The notes beneath the pieces were generated by a model, which did not search any database, was not told where the DNA came from, and saw nothing but the letters and a program-made list of their open reading frames with translations. Positions 54,588-63,614 of a stretch of DNA of 64,000 nucleotides are shown piece after piece. Both the position numbers and the translations under genes were made by a program. How positions within the stretch are numbered: the stretch's first letter is position 1; each line of letters begins with the position of its first letter. The DNA comes from Brevundimonas sp. UBA5713 (GTDB taxonomy: Bacteria; Pseudomonadota; Alphaproteobacteria; Caulobacterales; Caulobacteraceae): assembly GCF_002419815.1 (NCBI RefSeq), contig NZ_DIGV01000041.1:1-64000 (forward strand), given 5' to 3'.

Positions 54588-55385
54588 TTACTGGGCGGTC
54601 CAACCTCCATCGACGGAATAGGAAGATCCGTTGGCCGATGCGCCGAGGTCGGAGACCAGATAAAGGAAGATGCCCGCCAACTGTTCCGTGGTCACGAACT
54701 TCTTGGTGGGCTGAGAGCCGAGGATGACGTTCTTCATCACATCGTCTTCGGTCATGCCGCGAGTGCGGGCCTGCTCGGCGATCTGGGACTGAACCAGCGG
54801 GGTTTCGACGAAGCCAGGACAGATGGCGTTACAGGTGATGCCTTGCTGGGCGACTTCCAGGGCGACGGTTTTGGTAAAGCCGATCACGCCATGCTTGGCC
54901 GCCACATAAGCCGACTTGAACGGGCTGGCGACCAGACCGTGCGCCGAGGCAAGATTGATAATGCGCCCACGGCCCTGAGCCTTCATGACCGGAATGGCGG
55001 CCTTGGTGGCGTAGAAGGCCGAAGACAGATTGATCGAGACGATCCGTTCCCACGCGTCGTTCGGGAAGTTTTCAACCGCCTCGACGTGCTGGATGCCCGC
55101 ATTGTTGACGAGGATATCGAGGCGGCCCAGTTCTTTTTGAGCATAGGCGACCATGTCGGCGATTTCGTCCGGCTTGGTCATGTCTGCACCGTGGTACAGC
55201 ACGCGCGATCCGGTGCGGGCCTCCAGATCAGCGCGGGTCTTTTCGATAGCGTCGGCGTCTCCCAGTCCGTTCAGCACCACCGCTGCGCCGCATTCCGCTG
55301 CTGCGGAGGCGAGGGCGAGGCCAATACCGGAGGTCGAGCCGGTGACAATGGCGACTTGGCCCTTCAGATCGTTCATGGCGAACAT
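54588..55385 (-). CDS. bdhA: 3-hydroxybutyrate dehydrogenase
   Basis: SDR enzyme that oxidises D-3-hydroxybutyrate to acetoacetate, using NAD. It has the TGSTSGIGLAL coenzyme loop, the NNAGIQHVE motif, and the active-site Ser, Tyr and Lys in LASAHGLVASPFKSAYVAAKH. The QHVEAVENFP part matches the bdhA type. 265 residues; an ATG at 55376 gives a slightly shorter form. Confidence 0.9.
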   Translation of the reverse strand: MFAMNDLKGQVAIVTGSTSGIGLALASAAAECGAAVVLNGLGDADAIEKTRADLEARTGSRVLYHGADMTKPDEIADMVAYAQKELGRLDILVNNAGIQHVEAVENFPNDAWERIVSINLSSAFYATKAAIPVMKAQGRGRIINLASAHGLVASPFKSAYVAAKHGVIGFTKTVALEVAQQGITCNAICPGFVETPLVQSQIAEQARTRGMTEDDVMKNVILGSQPTKKFVTTEQLAGIFLYLVSDLGASANGSSYSVDGGWTAQ

Positions 55386-55449
55386 ATGCGGTCTCCAACC
55401 CTGTAATTTGGTGTTTTCGGGAAACTAGCCTTGGTTCGCCATCAACGCA

Positions 55450-56223
55450 TCAGGAATTTCCTTCTCTGATGAATATCCAGTCAAATTCCGTTGAACCTGC
55501 TGCGTCAAAACGATAACCGTCAAGGTCGAAGATTTTGATATCTTCAGCCTTTTCCAGACGGTTTTCGATGATGTAGCGGGTCATGGCACCGCGCGCTTTT
55601 TTGGCGTGGAAACTGATAATGCGGTCCACACCGTCTTTGCGCTCTTTGAAATGCGGGGTCACGACATTGAGCTTCAGCGCACGGGCGTCCACCGCGCCAA
55701 AGTATTCCTGACTGGCCAAATTGATCAGGGTTTGCTCGGTGTGGCCCTGCGCGTCTTCGTTCAGGCGCTCGGAGATACGCTCGCCCCAAAAGTCATACAA
55801 TGTGTTGCCGCGCGGGGTCTTGAGCTTGGTGCCCATTTCCAGACGATAGGGCAGCATGCCGTCCAGCGGACGCAGCAGACCGTAGAAGCCCGACAAGATA
55901 CGCAGGTGATCCTGAGCCCACATCAGATCGGTCTCGGACATTTCCCGGGCCTTCAGGCCTTCATAAACATCGCCCGCAAAAGCGAATACGGCCTGAAGCG
56001 TGCCTTCCTCGGCATCGTTGTCGAAGGCCTGGAAGCGGTTGTAGTTCAGATCGGCCAGTGGCTCGGAGATCGACATCAGGCGACGCAAGTCGGCGCGGCT
56101 GAGTTGACGCGTCACCTTTTCCAGTTCTGCCGTTTCCTTGGCGCAGCGGCGCGGGGTCTTGGGCAGATCGATGGACGGTGGCGTGAAATCCAGCTTCTTG
56201 GCCGGTGAAATTACTATCAGCAA
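55450..56223 (-). CDS. yaaA: Peroxide stress protein YaaA (DUF328)
   Basis: Reduces free iron and DNA damage under peroxide stress in E. coli. The family N-terminus LLIVISPAKKLDF and the PLDGMLPYRLEMGTKL block are present. The frame runs to 56250, but the TTG at 56223 has GGGAG six bases upstream, so it is chosen. About 257 residues. It stands alone downstream of the FAD oxidoreductase gene, same strand. Confidence 0.9.
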   Translation of the reverse strand: MLIVISPAKKLDFTPPSIDLPKTPRRCAKETAELEKVTRQLSRADLRRLMSISEPLADLNYNRFQAFDNDAEEGTLQAVFAFAGDVYEGLKAREMSETDLMWAQDHLRILSGFYGLLRPLDGMLPYRLEMGTKLKTPRGNTLYDFWGERISERLNEDAQGHTEQTLINLASQEYFGAVDARALKLNVVTPHFKERKDGVDRIISFHAKKARGAMTRYIIENRLEKAEDIKIFDLDGYRFDAAGSTEFDWIFIREGNS

Positions 56224-56317
56224 AGCATGCTCCCTTGGTCGCGCGACCACATAGGGATGATAGGTGACAGTTTAAACCGTCACCTTGATGGATTGTTTAT
56301 TTCCGGCCTTTTGCAGA

Positions 56318-57721
56318 TCAGAAAAAGATCGACGGATTCATGATGCGTTTCGGATCGATAGCCTGACGCACGGCGCTCATCATCTGCACTTCCAGCGGCG
56401 ATTTGTAGCGCTTCACTTCTTCCGATTTCAGACGGCCCAAACCGTGTTCTGCCGAGATGGAGCCGTTGTACCGGTCCACCACATCGTGAACGATCTGGGA
56501 GCCTTCTTTCCAGCGCGCGATGAAGGCCGGGATGTCCTCGCCGACGCCCGGAATGATGTCATAATGCAGATTGCCATCGCCAATGTGCCCGAAACACGAC
56601 ACGCGGCAGCCGGGATGGAATTGCTGGACCGCGGCGGTGGCTTCGTCGATGAACTCGGCAATGCGGCTGATCGGCACCGAGACATCGTGCTTCCAGCCGC
56701 CGCCCTCGGGCTTAAGGGCCGCCGAATGTTCTTCACGCATACGCCAGAATTGGGCGCGCTGGCTGTCGTTCTGGGCGATGGCAGCATCGGTGATCAGGCC
56801 TTCTTCGAAGGCGACCTCCAACAGGCGTTCCATCTGGGCCTCGGCCCCGCCGACGGTGCCGCTGGTAATCTCGATCAGCACATACCAATCCGGCTGGCTT
56901 TCCAGCGGCTCGCGCGTGTCAGGGACGTTCTTGAGCACCAGTTCCATGCCCAGACGCTTCATCAACTCGAAAGCTTCGACACCGCCACCGGTTTCATCCT
57001 TGGCGCGGGCCAGCAGTTCGATGGACGCGGCTGCGCTCTCCAGACCCACAAAGGCCACGCAGCGCGAACGCATGATCGGATACAGTTTCAGCGTCGCCGC
57101 CGTGATAACGCCCAGCGTGCCTTCGGCCCCGATCAGCAGCTGTTTCAGGTCATAGCCGGTGTTGTCTTTGCGCAGGCGCTTTAGCCCGTTGAACATCTGG
57201 CCATCGGGCATGACCGCTTCGAGGCCGAGCACCAGATCGCGCATCATGCCATAGCGCAGCACCTGCGTGCCGCCCGCATTGGTCGAGATGACCCCGCCAA
57301 TCGTGGCCGAGCCTTCGGCGGCCAGCGACAGGGGGAAGAAACGACCATTGGCCTTGGCGATTTCCTGCGCCTCCAGCAGGGTGACGCCGGCCTCAACGGT
57401 CATGGCGTCGTCCAGAGGGGTCACATCGCGCACCTCGCGCAGCTTGCGCGTGGACAGCAGAACCTCGCCAAACGGGATTTGCCCGCCGACCAGTCCGGTG
57501 CCCCCGCCCTGGGTCACAATGGCCACGCCGTGACGACCACAGATCTCGACCGCCGTCTGCACCTCTTGCGGCGTGCGCGGCTGGATCAGAATGGGCGTAT
57601 GACCGGTCCAGCGACCGCGCCATTCGGTCAACCAGGGTGCCATCTCATGGGCATCTTCGGTAATGGCGTGGGGCAGGGCGGCCTTGAGTTCGGCCAGTGC
57701 GGCAGGCGTAGGGAGGATCAT
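56318..57721 (-). CDS. FAD-binding D-2-hydroxyacid oxidoreductase (GlcD/D-LDH family)
   Basis: 467 residues with the PCMH-type FAD domain (VTQGGGTGLVGGQIPFGEV) and the C-terminal cap domain with HIGDGNLHYD and AEHGLGRLKSEEV. It could oxidise D-lactate, glycolate or D-2-hydroxyglutarate; the sequence does not say which. No lactate permease or iron-sulfur subunit is next to it. Divergent from the Nudix gene across 77 bp. Confidence 0.88.
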   Translation of the reverse strand: MILPTPAALAELKAALPHAITEDAHEMAPWLTEWRGRWTGHTPILIQPRTPQEVQTAVEICGRHGVAIVTQGGGTGLVGGQIPFGEVLLSTRKLREVRDVTPLDDAMTVEAGVTLLEAQEIAKANGRFFPLSLAAEGSATIGGVISTNAGGTQVLRYGMMRDLVLGLEAVMPDGQMFNGLKRLRKDNTGYDLKQLLIGAEGTLGVITAATLKLYPIMRSRCVAFVGLESAAASIELLARAKDETGGGVEAFELMKRLGMELVLKNVPDTREPLESQPDWYVLIEITSGTVGGAEAQMERLLEVAFEEGLITDAAIAQNDSQRAQFWRMREEHSAALKPEGGGWKHDVSVPISRIAEFIDEATAAVQQFHPGCRVSCFGHIGDGNLHYDIIPGVGEDIPAFIARWKEGSQIVHDVVDRYNGSISAEHGLGRLKSEEVKRYKSPLEVQMMSAVRQAIDPKRIMNPSIFF

Positions 57722-57798
57722 AACGTCCTTGTGGCAAAAGCCGCGACGTGGTGGAAGCGCAAACCCATGCTCTTCATTCTGCTTTTGGCGAAAATTTC

Positions 57799-58209
57799 AT
57801 GACTCCAGTCCCCGCGGTCGGTGTGGTGTGCCTGAAAGGCGACGAGGTGCTGCTGATCCGCAGGGGCCAACCGCCGCGAAAGGGCGAATGGAGCCTGCCG
57901 GGTGGCCGAATCGAAGCGGGCGAGAAAGCCGTCGAAGCAGCCCTGCGCGAACTGACCGAAGAGACAGCGATCACGGCGCGCATTGGCGGGCTAGTCGATG
58001 TGGTGGACGGCGTGTTTCCGGAGGCAGGGCGACACTATGTGCTGATCGACTATTGGGCCGAATGGCTGACTGGTGACGCCGTGGCCGGTGACGATGCCGA
58101 TGAGGCTGTATTCCTGTCCAAAGCGGAAGCCTTGCAGCGTGTCGATTGGCAGGAGACCCGCCGTATCATCCAGTTGGCCTTTGATCTTAGAGATGCCGCT
58201 GTTCGTTAA
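57799..58209 (+). CDS. Nudix hydrolase
   Basis: Cleaves nucleoside-diphosphate-linked compounds. The Nudix box runs from GGRIEAGEKAVEAALRELTEE; the Gly near its end is Ala (EETAI). 136 residues from the ATG at 57799; the longer frame starts at a GTG 57748. It is the ADP-ribose pyrophosphatase-like size; the substrate is unknown. Confidence 0.87.
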   Translation: MTPVPAVGVVCLKGDEVLLIRRGQPPRKGEWSLPGGRIEAGEKAVEAALRELTEETAITARIGGLVDVVDGVFPEAGRHYVLIDYWAEWLTGDAVAGDDADEAVFLSKAEALQRVDWQETRRIIQLAFDLRDAAVR

Positions 58210-58286
58210 GTGCGGTCAAGTTACCGTATATGTTGGCGAAAGGTTAAATTTCACGCTAGGGTTTCTCTCCAATAGCGGAGGGCTCC

Positions 58287-59312
58287 ATGGGTTTGATTTT
58301 CGTCTTCGTCTTTGCCGTCTTCGCGCTGATATTGCTGTTCAGCGTCGTGAAGATCGTGCCTCAGGGACAAGAGTTCACCGTGGAGCGCTTTGGCCGCTAC
58401 ACCAAGACCCTGAACCCCGGCATCCACCTGCTGACCCCGTTCGTCGAGCGCATCGGTCGCCGCATGAACATGATGGAGCAGGTGTTGGACGTGCCCACGC
58501 AGGAAGTCATCACCAAGGACAATGCCATGGTGAAGGTGGACGGGATTGTCTTTATTCAGGTGATCAATGCGGCGGCAGCGGCCTATCGCGTTGACAACCT
58601 TTCCCACGCCATCGCCCAGCTTTGCATGACCAACCTGCGTACCGTGGTTGGCTCGATGGAGCTGGACGAGGTGCTGAGCCAGCGCGACAGCATCAACACC
58701 CGTCTACTGCATGTTATCGATGCGGCCACCGAGCCGTGGGGTGTGAAGGTCGCGCGTATCGAGATCAAGGACCTTACCCCGCCGGTCGACATCACCAACG
58801 CCATGGCCCGCCAGATGAAGGCCGAGCGTGAACGCCGCGCCGTCATCACCGAGGCTGACGGCGAGAAACAGGCCGCCATCGCCCGCGCCGAGGGGGCCAA
58901 GCAATCGGCCATCCTCGAAGCCGAAGGCCGTAAGGAAGCCGCCTTCCGCGACGCAGAAGCCCGCGAACGCGAGGCCGAGGCCGAGGCGCGCGCCACCGAA
59001 ATGGTATCGAACGCTATTGCGGCCGGTGATGTGAACGCCATCAACTATTTCGTGGCGCAGAAATACGTCGAGGCCTTCGCCGAGCTGGCCCGCAGCCCGC
59101 AGCAGAAGACGGTCATCGTTCCTTCCGAGATGGGCGCGCTGGTCGGCACTATTGCAGGCGTAGGCGAACTGGTTGGCTTGGCCCGCACCCAACAGCAGGA
59201 AACACCGCAGCGCGCTGCACCCGCCCAGCCGCGTTACACCTCGGCGTCGCAGCCGCCCGCCCAGCCGACTCCACGCCGACCGCGCGGCACCGGCGTGCCG
59301 ACGACCGAATAA
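58287..59312 (+). CDS. SPFH/stomatin-like membrane protein (QmcA-like)
   Basis: 341 residues with an N-terminal membrane helix (GLIFVFVFAVFALILLFS) and the band-7 domain (QEFTVERFGRYTKTLNPG), then a long Ala/Glu/Arg-rich coiled-coil (KAERERRAVITEADGEKQAA) and a Pro/Gln-rich tail. Such proteins form microdomain rafts and help membrane proteases. It is followed by an NfeD-type protein after 19 bp, the standard partner. Confidence 0.9.
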   Translation: MGLIFVFVFAVFALILLFSVVKIVPQGQEFTVERFGRYTKTLNPGIHLLTPFVERIGRRMNMMEQVLDVPTQEVITKDNAMVKVDGIVFIQVINAAAAAYRVDNLSHAIAQLCMTNLRTVVGSMELDEVLSQRDSINTRLLHVIDAATEPWGVKVARIEIKDLTPPVDITNAMARQMKAERERRAVITEADGEKQAAIARAEGAKQSAILEAEGRKEAAFRDAEAREREAEAEARATEMVSNAIAAGDVNAINYFVAQKYVEAFAELARSPQQKTVIVPSEMGALVGTIAGVGELVGLARTQQQETPQRAAPAQPRYTSASQPPAQPTPRRPRGTGVPTTE

Positions 59313-59331
59313 AGCGAAGGGGTATTAGGCC

Positions 59332-59787
59332 GTGGACTGGTTTCTGACTCTGTACGCGGCCCAGCCGTTCTGGCTGTGGCTGGCAGTGGGATTGGTGCTG
59401 CTGGGCATCGAGTCCATGTTTTCGACCGAGTGGCTGCTGTGGCCTGCCGTGGCTGCAGGCATCACGGCGGTCATTTCCGCCATCGCCCCTACGGGCTTCG
59501 TGGTCGAGCTGGGACTGTTTGCCCTGTTTACCGTCGTGCTGACGCTGGTTTCCAAGCGCTTCATCAAGAAGGTAAACCCTGACGATACGCCAGACATCAA
59601 CGATGTACGCTTGCGCTTGGTCGGCCAGAAGGCCCGTGTCGTCGAGACTTTCGTCAATGGCCGTGGTCGCGTCTTCGTGTCGGGTGCGGAATGGCCTGCG
59701 GAAATCGATGACGCCACGCCTCTGATCGGCGAGAGCGTGGTCGTCGAATCGGCAGCGGGACCGCGTCTGAAGGTCCGTCTGGGCTGA
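59332..59787 (+). CDS. NfeD-like membrane protein
   Basis: 151 residues with three membrane segments (FWLWLAVGLVLLGIESMF and following) and a C-terminal OB-fold (LRLVGQKARVVETFVNGRGR). A GTG start at 59332. The short NfeD type works with the adjacent SPFH protein. A convergent rnhA gene lies 17 bp after the stop. Confidence 0.88.
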   Translation: MDWFLTLYAAQPFWLWLAVGLVLLGIESMFSTEWLLWPAVAAGITAVISAIAPTGFVVELGLFALFTVVLTLVSKRFIKKVNPDDTPDINDVRLRLVGQKARVVETFVNGRGRVFVSGAEWPAEIDDATPLIGESVVVESAAGPRLKVRLG

Positions 59788-59804
59788 CCTGTAGAGGAGG
59801 GGGC

Positions 59805-60254
59805 TTAGCGCCCCCTCAGATCATCCACGCCGCGATTGGCCAGCGAATCGGCGCGCTCGTTCAACTCGTGTCCGGCGTGACCTTTGACCCAGTGCCATTT
59901 GACTTCATGGCGGTTGCGCGCGTCGTCCAGACGCCGCCACAGATCTTCGTTTTTCACCGGCTTCTTGTCAGCGGTTTTCCAGCCGCGCGCCTTCCAGCCG
60001 CGAATCCACTCGGTGACGCCCTGCATCACATATTTGCTGTCGGTATGCAGATCGACGCGGCACGGGCGCTTGAGGGCCTCGAGCGCTGAAATGGCGGCCA
60101 TCAGCTCCATGCGGTTATTGGTGGTGTTGTTTTCGCCACCCCACAGTTCCTTTTCGTGGCCGCGCGATTGCAGGATCGCCCCCCAGCCGCCCGGGCCCGG
60201 GTTACCTTTGCAGGCTCCGTCGGTGTGAATGATGACGTGATCGGTGAGACTCAT
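59805..60254 (-). CDS. rnhA: Ribonuclease HI
   Basis: Removes RNA in RNA-DNA hybrids. The four acidic catalytic residues can be read from HTDGACKGNPGPGG, NNRMELMAA, LHTDSKYVMQG and NERADSLANRG. 149 residues, the normal size. Divergent from tatA across about 110 bp. Confidence 0.96.
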   Translation of the reverse strand: MSLTDHVIIHTDGACKGNPGPGGWGAILQSRGHEKELWGGENNTTNNRMELMAAISALEALKRPCRVDLHTDSKYVMQGVTEWIRGWKARGWKTADKKPVKNEDLWRRLDDARNRHEVKWHWVKGHAGHELNERADSLANRGVDDLRGR

Positions 60255-60363
60255 TGTCAGATGACTACAGCGTCACTTGGCTCTGGGCCATCACTACGCC
60301 TATATGAGCGGCAACAAACTGTTCGTGGGTGCGATGATCGCGCCCCGCTGAGGAGGTGGTCCG

Positions 60364-60567
60364 ATGGGCGCTATGAGTATTTGGCACTGGGCGATCGTGA
60401 TCGTCGTGGTCCTGGTTTTGTTCGGTGGTCGCGGCAAGCTGTCCAGCATCATGGGTGATGCCGCAAAGGGCATCCGGGCCTTCAAGGACGGCCTGAAGGA
60501 TGATGACAAGCCGAAGAACGACACGGTCGGCACCATCAGCCGTACCGAAGACGAAAAAACCCACTGA
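60364..60567 (+). CDS. tatA: Twin-arginine translocase subunit TatA
   Basis: Forms the pore of the Tat pathway for folded proteins. A single membrane helix (WHWAIVIVVVLVLFGG) is followed by the RGKLSSIMGDAAKGIRAFKD amphipathic helix; the usual FGxxK motif reads FGGRGK. 67 residues. First gene of tatABC. Confidence 0.93.
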   Translation: MGAMSIWHWAIVIVVVLVLFGGRGKLSSIMGDAAKGIRAFKDGLKDDDKPKNDTVGTISRTEDEKTH

Positions 60568-60590
60568 TCTTCTCTGAAAGACGCTGAAGC

Positions 60591-61109
60591 ATGGGTGGTT
60601 TAGGCCCCGGAATCGGCGGTTTCGAAATCCTGGTGATCGGAATCGTGGCCCTGCTGGTGGTGGGGCCAAAAGACTTGCCGTTGCTGATGCGGCGGGTGGG
60701 TCAGTTCGTGGGTAAGGCCCGCGCTATGGCCAACGAGTTTCGCGCCAGCTTTGACGAAATGGCCCGCCAGTCCGAACTAGAGGAATTGCGCAAGGAAGTT
60801 CAGGCCCTGCGTAAGGACTCGGGGATGTATGCGCTTGGCAAAGATGCCGACGACGCGTTCAAGGATATCCGCAAGGAACTTGAATCGCCGTTGGATGCCG
60901 CCGCCGATAAGCCAAAGGCCAGCGATGGGGTTGCTGCTTCAGCCACGACTGCTGTCGCCGCTGATGTCGCCCAAGCAGAGCCTGTGACCAAAGCAGTGAG
61001 CGAGCCGCAAATCGTGCCGACCGGCGTTGACGAGTGGCCGGATCTGGACGCGCAGGCCGCACAGGTCGAAGCTGCCGAGGCCGAAGCGACCAAGAAGGAC
61101 GCTCAATGA
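60591..61109 (+). CDS. tatB: Twin-arginine translocase subunit TatB
   Basis: Receptor subunit with TatC. The N-terminal helix IGGFEILVIGIVALLVVGP is followed by an amphipathic part with RRVGQFVGKARAMANEF, then a long acidic Ala-rich tail. 172 residues. It begins 23 bp after tatA, and its TGA overlaps the tatC ATG. Confidence 0.93.
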   Translation: MGGLGPGIGGFEILVIGIVALLVVGPKDLPLLMRRVGQFVGKARAMANEFRASFDEMARQSELEELRKEVQALRKDSGMYALGKDADDAFKDIRKELESPLDAAADKPKASDGVAASATTAVAADVAQAEPVTKAVSEPQIVPTGVDEWPDLDAQAAQVEAAEAEATKKDAQ

Positions 61110-62002
61110 CGAATCTGGATCGGGATGAAGCCGAGATCGAGGCCTCGCGCGCGCCCCTGATGGATCATCTGATTGAACTTCGCTCGCGCCTGATGTGGTG
61201 CGTGGCCGCGTTCATCGTCTCTTTCATCATCTGCTTCGCGTTTGCCTCACAGCTGTACCTGTTCCTCGTGCAGCCTTATGTGGCGTCGTACGCCTTTTTC
61301 CAGTCGGTGGGGACGGCTGGCGGGCACGGAGCGGTGTCGCCCTTTGATCTGATCCTCGGTACTGCCGGACTAAAGGCCTTGCCGCATGTGGATGCCGAAC
61401 AGGTCAAGCTGATCTACACTGCGCCGCTGGAAATCCTCTTCACCAAGATGAAGCTGGCCGCGCTGGGCGGGATTTTTCTCGCGTTTCCCGTGATCGCCTA
61501 TCAGCTGTATCGTTTTGTGGCTCCGGGCCTTTATCGCAACGAACGCGGGGCCTTCCTGCCGTTCCTCGTAGCGGCCCCGATCCTGTTCGTACTGGGCGCG
61601 GCACTGGTCTATTACGTGATGCTGCCGTTCGTGATGTGGTTCTCGCTGAGCCAAGGCATTGTGGGCGAGGGCGTCACCGCTGAACTATTGCCGAAGGTAT
61701 CGGACTATCTCAGCCTTGTGATGGCGCTGATTTTGGCCTTTGGCTTCTGTTTCCAGCTACCGGTGGTGATGACCCTGATCGGTATGGCGGGCCTGATCTC
61801 TGCCGAGACCATGGCCAAGGGGCGCCGCTACGCCATCGTGGCCGTGGTTGTGGTGGCGGCTGTGGTCACGCCGCCTGATCCTCTCAGCCAGCTGATGCTC
61901 GCCATCCCTATGGTGCTGCTCTACGAGGTTTCGATCTGGTGCGTTCGCGTCATCGAAATGCGCCGTAAGAAGCGTGACGCAGAACAGGAAGTCGCCGCTT
62001 AG
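61106..62002 (+). CDS. tatC: Twin-arginine translocase subunit TatC
   Basis: Recognises the twin-arginine signal. Six membrane helices; signature PLMDHLIELRSRLMW at the N-terminus and the conserved FVAPGLYRNERGAFLPF block. 298 residues from the ATG at 61106 that overlaps tatB; the frame continues upstream out of register with tatB. A terminator follows. Confidence 0.95.
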   Translation: MTNLDRDEAEIEASRAPLMDHLIELRSRLMWCVAAFIVSFIICFAFASQLYLFLVQPYVASYAFFQSVGTAGGHGAVSPFDLILGTAGLKALPHVDAEQVKLIYTAPLEILFTKMKLAALGGIFLAFPVIAYQLYRFVAPGLYRNERGAFLPFLVAAPILFVLGAALVYYVMLPFVMWFSLSQGIVGEGVTAELLPKVSDYLSLVMALILAFGFCFQLPVVMTLIGMAGLISAETMAKGRRYAIVAVVVVAAVVTPPDPLSQLMLAIPMVLLYEVSIWCVRVIEMRRKKRDAEQEVAA

Positions 62003-62027
62003 GGTGCCTCACACATAGGCTGTATCG

Positions 62028-62060
62028 AAAAGGCCGTCGGATCGTTCCGGCGGCCTTTTT
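62028..62060 (+). terminator. Terminator after tatC
   Basis: AAAGGCCGTCGGA pairs with TCCGGCGGCCTTT with one wobble pair, loop TCGT, then TTTTT. Strong intrinsic terminator. Confidence 0.9.
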
Positions 62061-62081
62061 GCTGACCGTTTCATGCTCACG

Positions 62082-62115
62082 AAAAAGGCCCGGATGGCGA
62101 ACCATCCGGGCCTTT
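62082..62115 (-). terminator. Terminator of glnA
   Basis: AAAGGCCCGGATGG (62084-62097) pairs with CCATCCGGGCCTTT (62102-62115), with TTTTT on the minus strand at 62086-62082. It lies back to back with the tatC terminator. Confidence 0.9.
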
Positions 62116-62134
62116 CGCTGTCATCCCCTAGGGA

Positions 62135-63544
62135 TTAGCAGCTGTAGTACATGTCGAACTCGACCGGATGCGGATGCAGCTGCAGGCGAGCCACTTCCAC
62201 TTGCTTCAGTTCGATGTAGGCGTCGATGAAGTCGTCATCCATCACGCCGCCCTTCTTGAGGAAGGCGCGGTCGGCATCGAGGGCTTCCAACGCTTCACGC
62301 AGCGATCCGGCAACTTCCGGGATCGAGCCGCGCTCTTCCGGCGGCAGATCGTACAGGTTCTTGTCGGCAGCCGCGCCCGGATCGATGCGGTTTTCGATCC
62401 CGTCCAGGCCAGCCATCAGCAGGGCCACGAAGGTCAGGTACGGGTTGCCCATCGGGTCCGGGAAGCGGGCTTCGATGCGCTTGGCCTTCGGCGACGAGAC
62501 GTGCGGAATACGGATCGAGGCCGAACGGTTGCGGGCCGAGTAGGCCAGCTTCACCGGAGCCTCATAGCCCGGCACCAGACGCTTGTACGAGTTGGTGGTC
62601 GAGTTGGCGAAGGCGTTGATGGCCTTGGCGTGCTTGATGATGCCGCCGATGTACCACAGACACTCTTGCGACAGACCGGCGTACTTGTCGCCAGCGAACT
62701 GCGGCTTGCCGTCTTTCCAGATCGACATGTGGACGTGCATGCCCGAGCCGTTATCGCCGAACATCGGCTTGGCCATGAAGGTGGCCGTCTTGCCGTAAGC
62801 GTGGGCCACGTTGTGGATCACGTACTTATACAGTTGCAGACGGTCAGCCATGGTCAGCAGGTCGCTGAACTTCAGGCCCAGTTCGTGTTGAGCCGGAGCC
62901 ACTTCGTGGTGGTGCTTTTCCGGATCGAGGCCGAGGTCGCGCATGACGGCCAGCATTTCGCCGCGCAGGTCTTGACCCGAGTCCACCGGATTAACAGGGA
63001 AGTAGCCGCCCTTGGCACCCGGACGGTGGCCCAGATTGCCTTCGGCGTACTCGGCACCGGTGTTGGCCGGCAGTTCGGTCGAGTCGAAGCTGTAGCCGGT
63101 GTTGTGAGCGGCGGTCGACCAGCGCACGTCGTCGAACACGAAGAACTCGGCTTCCGGACCGAAGTAGACGGTGTCACCCACACCAGCCGACTGCACATAG
63201 GCGAGGGCCTTCTTGGCCATCGAACGGCTGTCGCGGTTATAGGGCTCGGCCGTGTCCGGGTTCAGCACATCGCAGAACAGGAAGAGGGTCGGTTGTTGGT
63301 AGAAGGGATCGACATAGGCGGTCGACAGGTCCGGCTTCAACAGCATGTCGGACTCGTTGATGGCCTTCCAGCCGGCGATCGACGAACCGTCGAACATCGT
63401 GCCTTCTTCGAGGAAGTCCTCGTCGATCTGGCTGATGTCGAAAGTGACGTGTTGCAGCTTACCTTTGGTGTCGGTGAAGCGCAGATCGACGTACTCGATC
63501 TCCTTATCCTTGATCTCTTGCAGGATCTTTTGGGCGGCGCTCAT
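62135..63544 (-). CDS. glnA: Glutamine synthetase, type I
   Basis: Makes glutamine from glutamate and ammonia; main nitrogen assimilation enzyme. It has FVDLRFTD-like YVDLRFTDTKGKLQHV, the metal Glu cluster in YFGPEAEFFVFDD, KPMFGDNGSGMHVH and the adenylylation loop NLYDLPPEE with the target Tyr. 469 residues from the ATG at 63544; the frame extends to 63580. Downstream of glnB, the usual operon. Confidence 0.97.
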   Translation of the reverse strand: MSAAQKILQEIKDKEIEYVDLRFTDTKGKLQHVTFDISQIDEDFLEEGTMFDGSSIAGWKAINESDMLLKPDLSTAYVDPFYQQPTLFLFCDVLNPDTAEPYNRDSRSMAKKALAYVQSAGVGDTVYFGPEAEFFVFDDVRWSTAAHNTGYSFDSTELPANTGAEYAEGNLGHRPGAKGGYFPVNPVDSGQDLRGEMLAVMRDLGLDPEKHHHEVAPAQHELGLKFSDLLTMADRLQLYKYVIHNVAHAYGKTATFMAKPMFGDNGSGMHVHMSIWKDGKPQFAGDKYAGLSQECLWYIGGIIKHAKAINAFANSTTNSYKRLVPGYEAPVKLAYSARNRSASIRIPHVSSPKAKRIEARFPDPMGNPYLTFVALLMAGLDGIENRIDPGAAADKNLYDLPPEERGSIPEVAGSLREALEALDADRAFLKKGGVMDDDFIDAYIELKQVEVARLQLHPHPVEFDMYYSC

Positions 63545-63577
63545 TTTTCTCGAGGTCCTGTTCTTATGAGGAGGAAA

Positions 63578-63606
63578 CAAAGAAGGCCGCCCCGAATGGG
63601 ACGGCC
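63578..63606 (-). terminator. Hairpin between glnB and glnA
   Basis: On the minus strand GGCCGTCCC (63606-63598), loop ATTC, GGGGCGGCC (63593-63585), then TTCTTTG. The single G-U pair keeps the stem intact. It could be a partial terminator lowering glnA relative to glnB or an RNA processing site. Confidence 0.6.
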
Positions 63607-63614
63607 AATGACAG

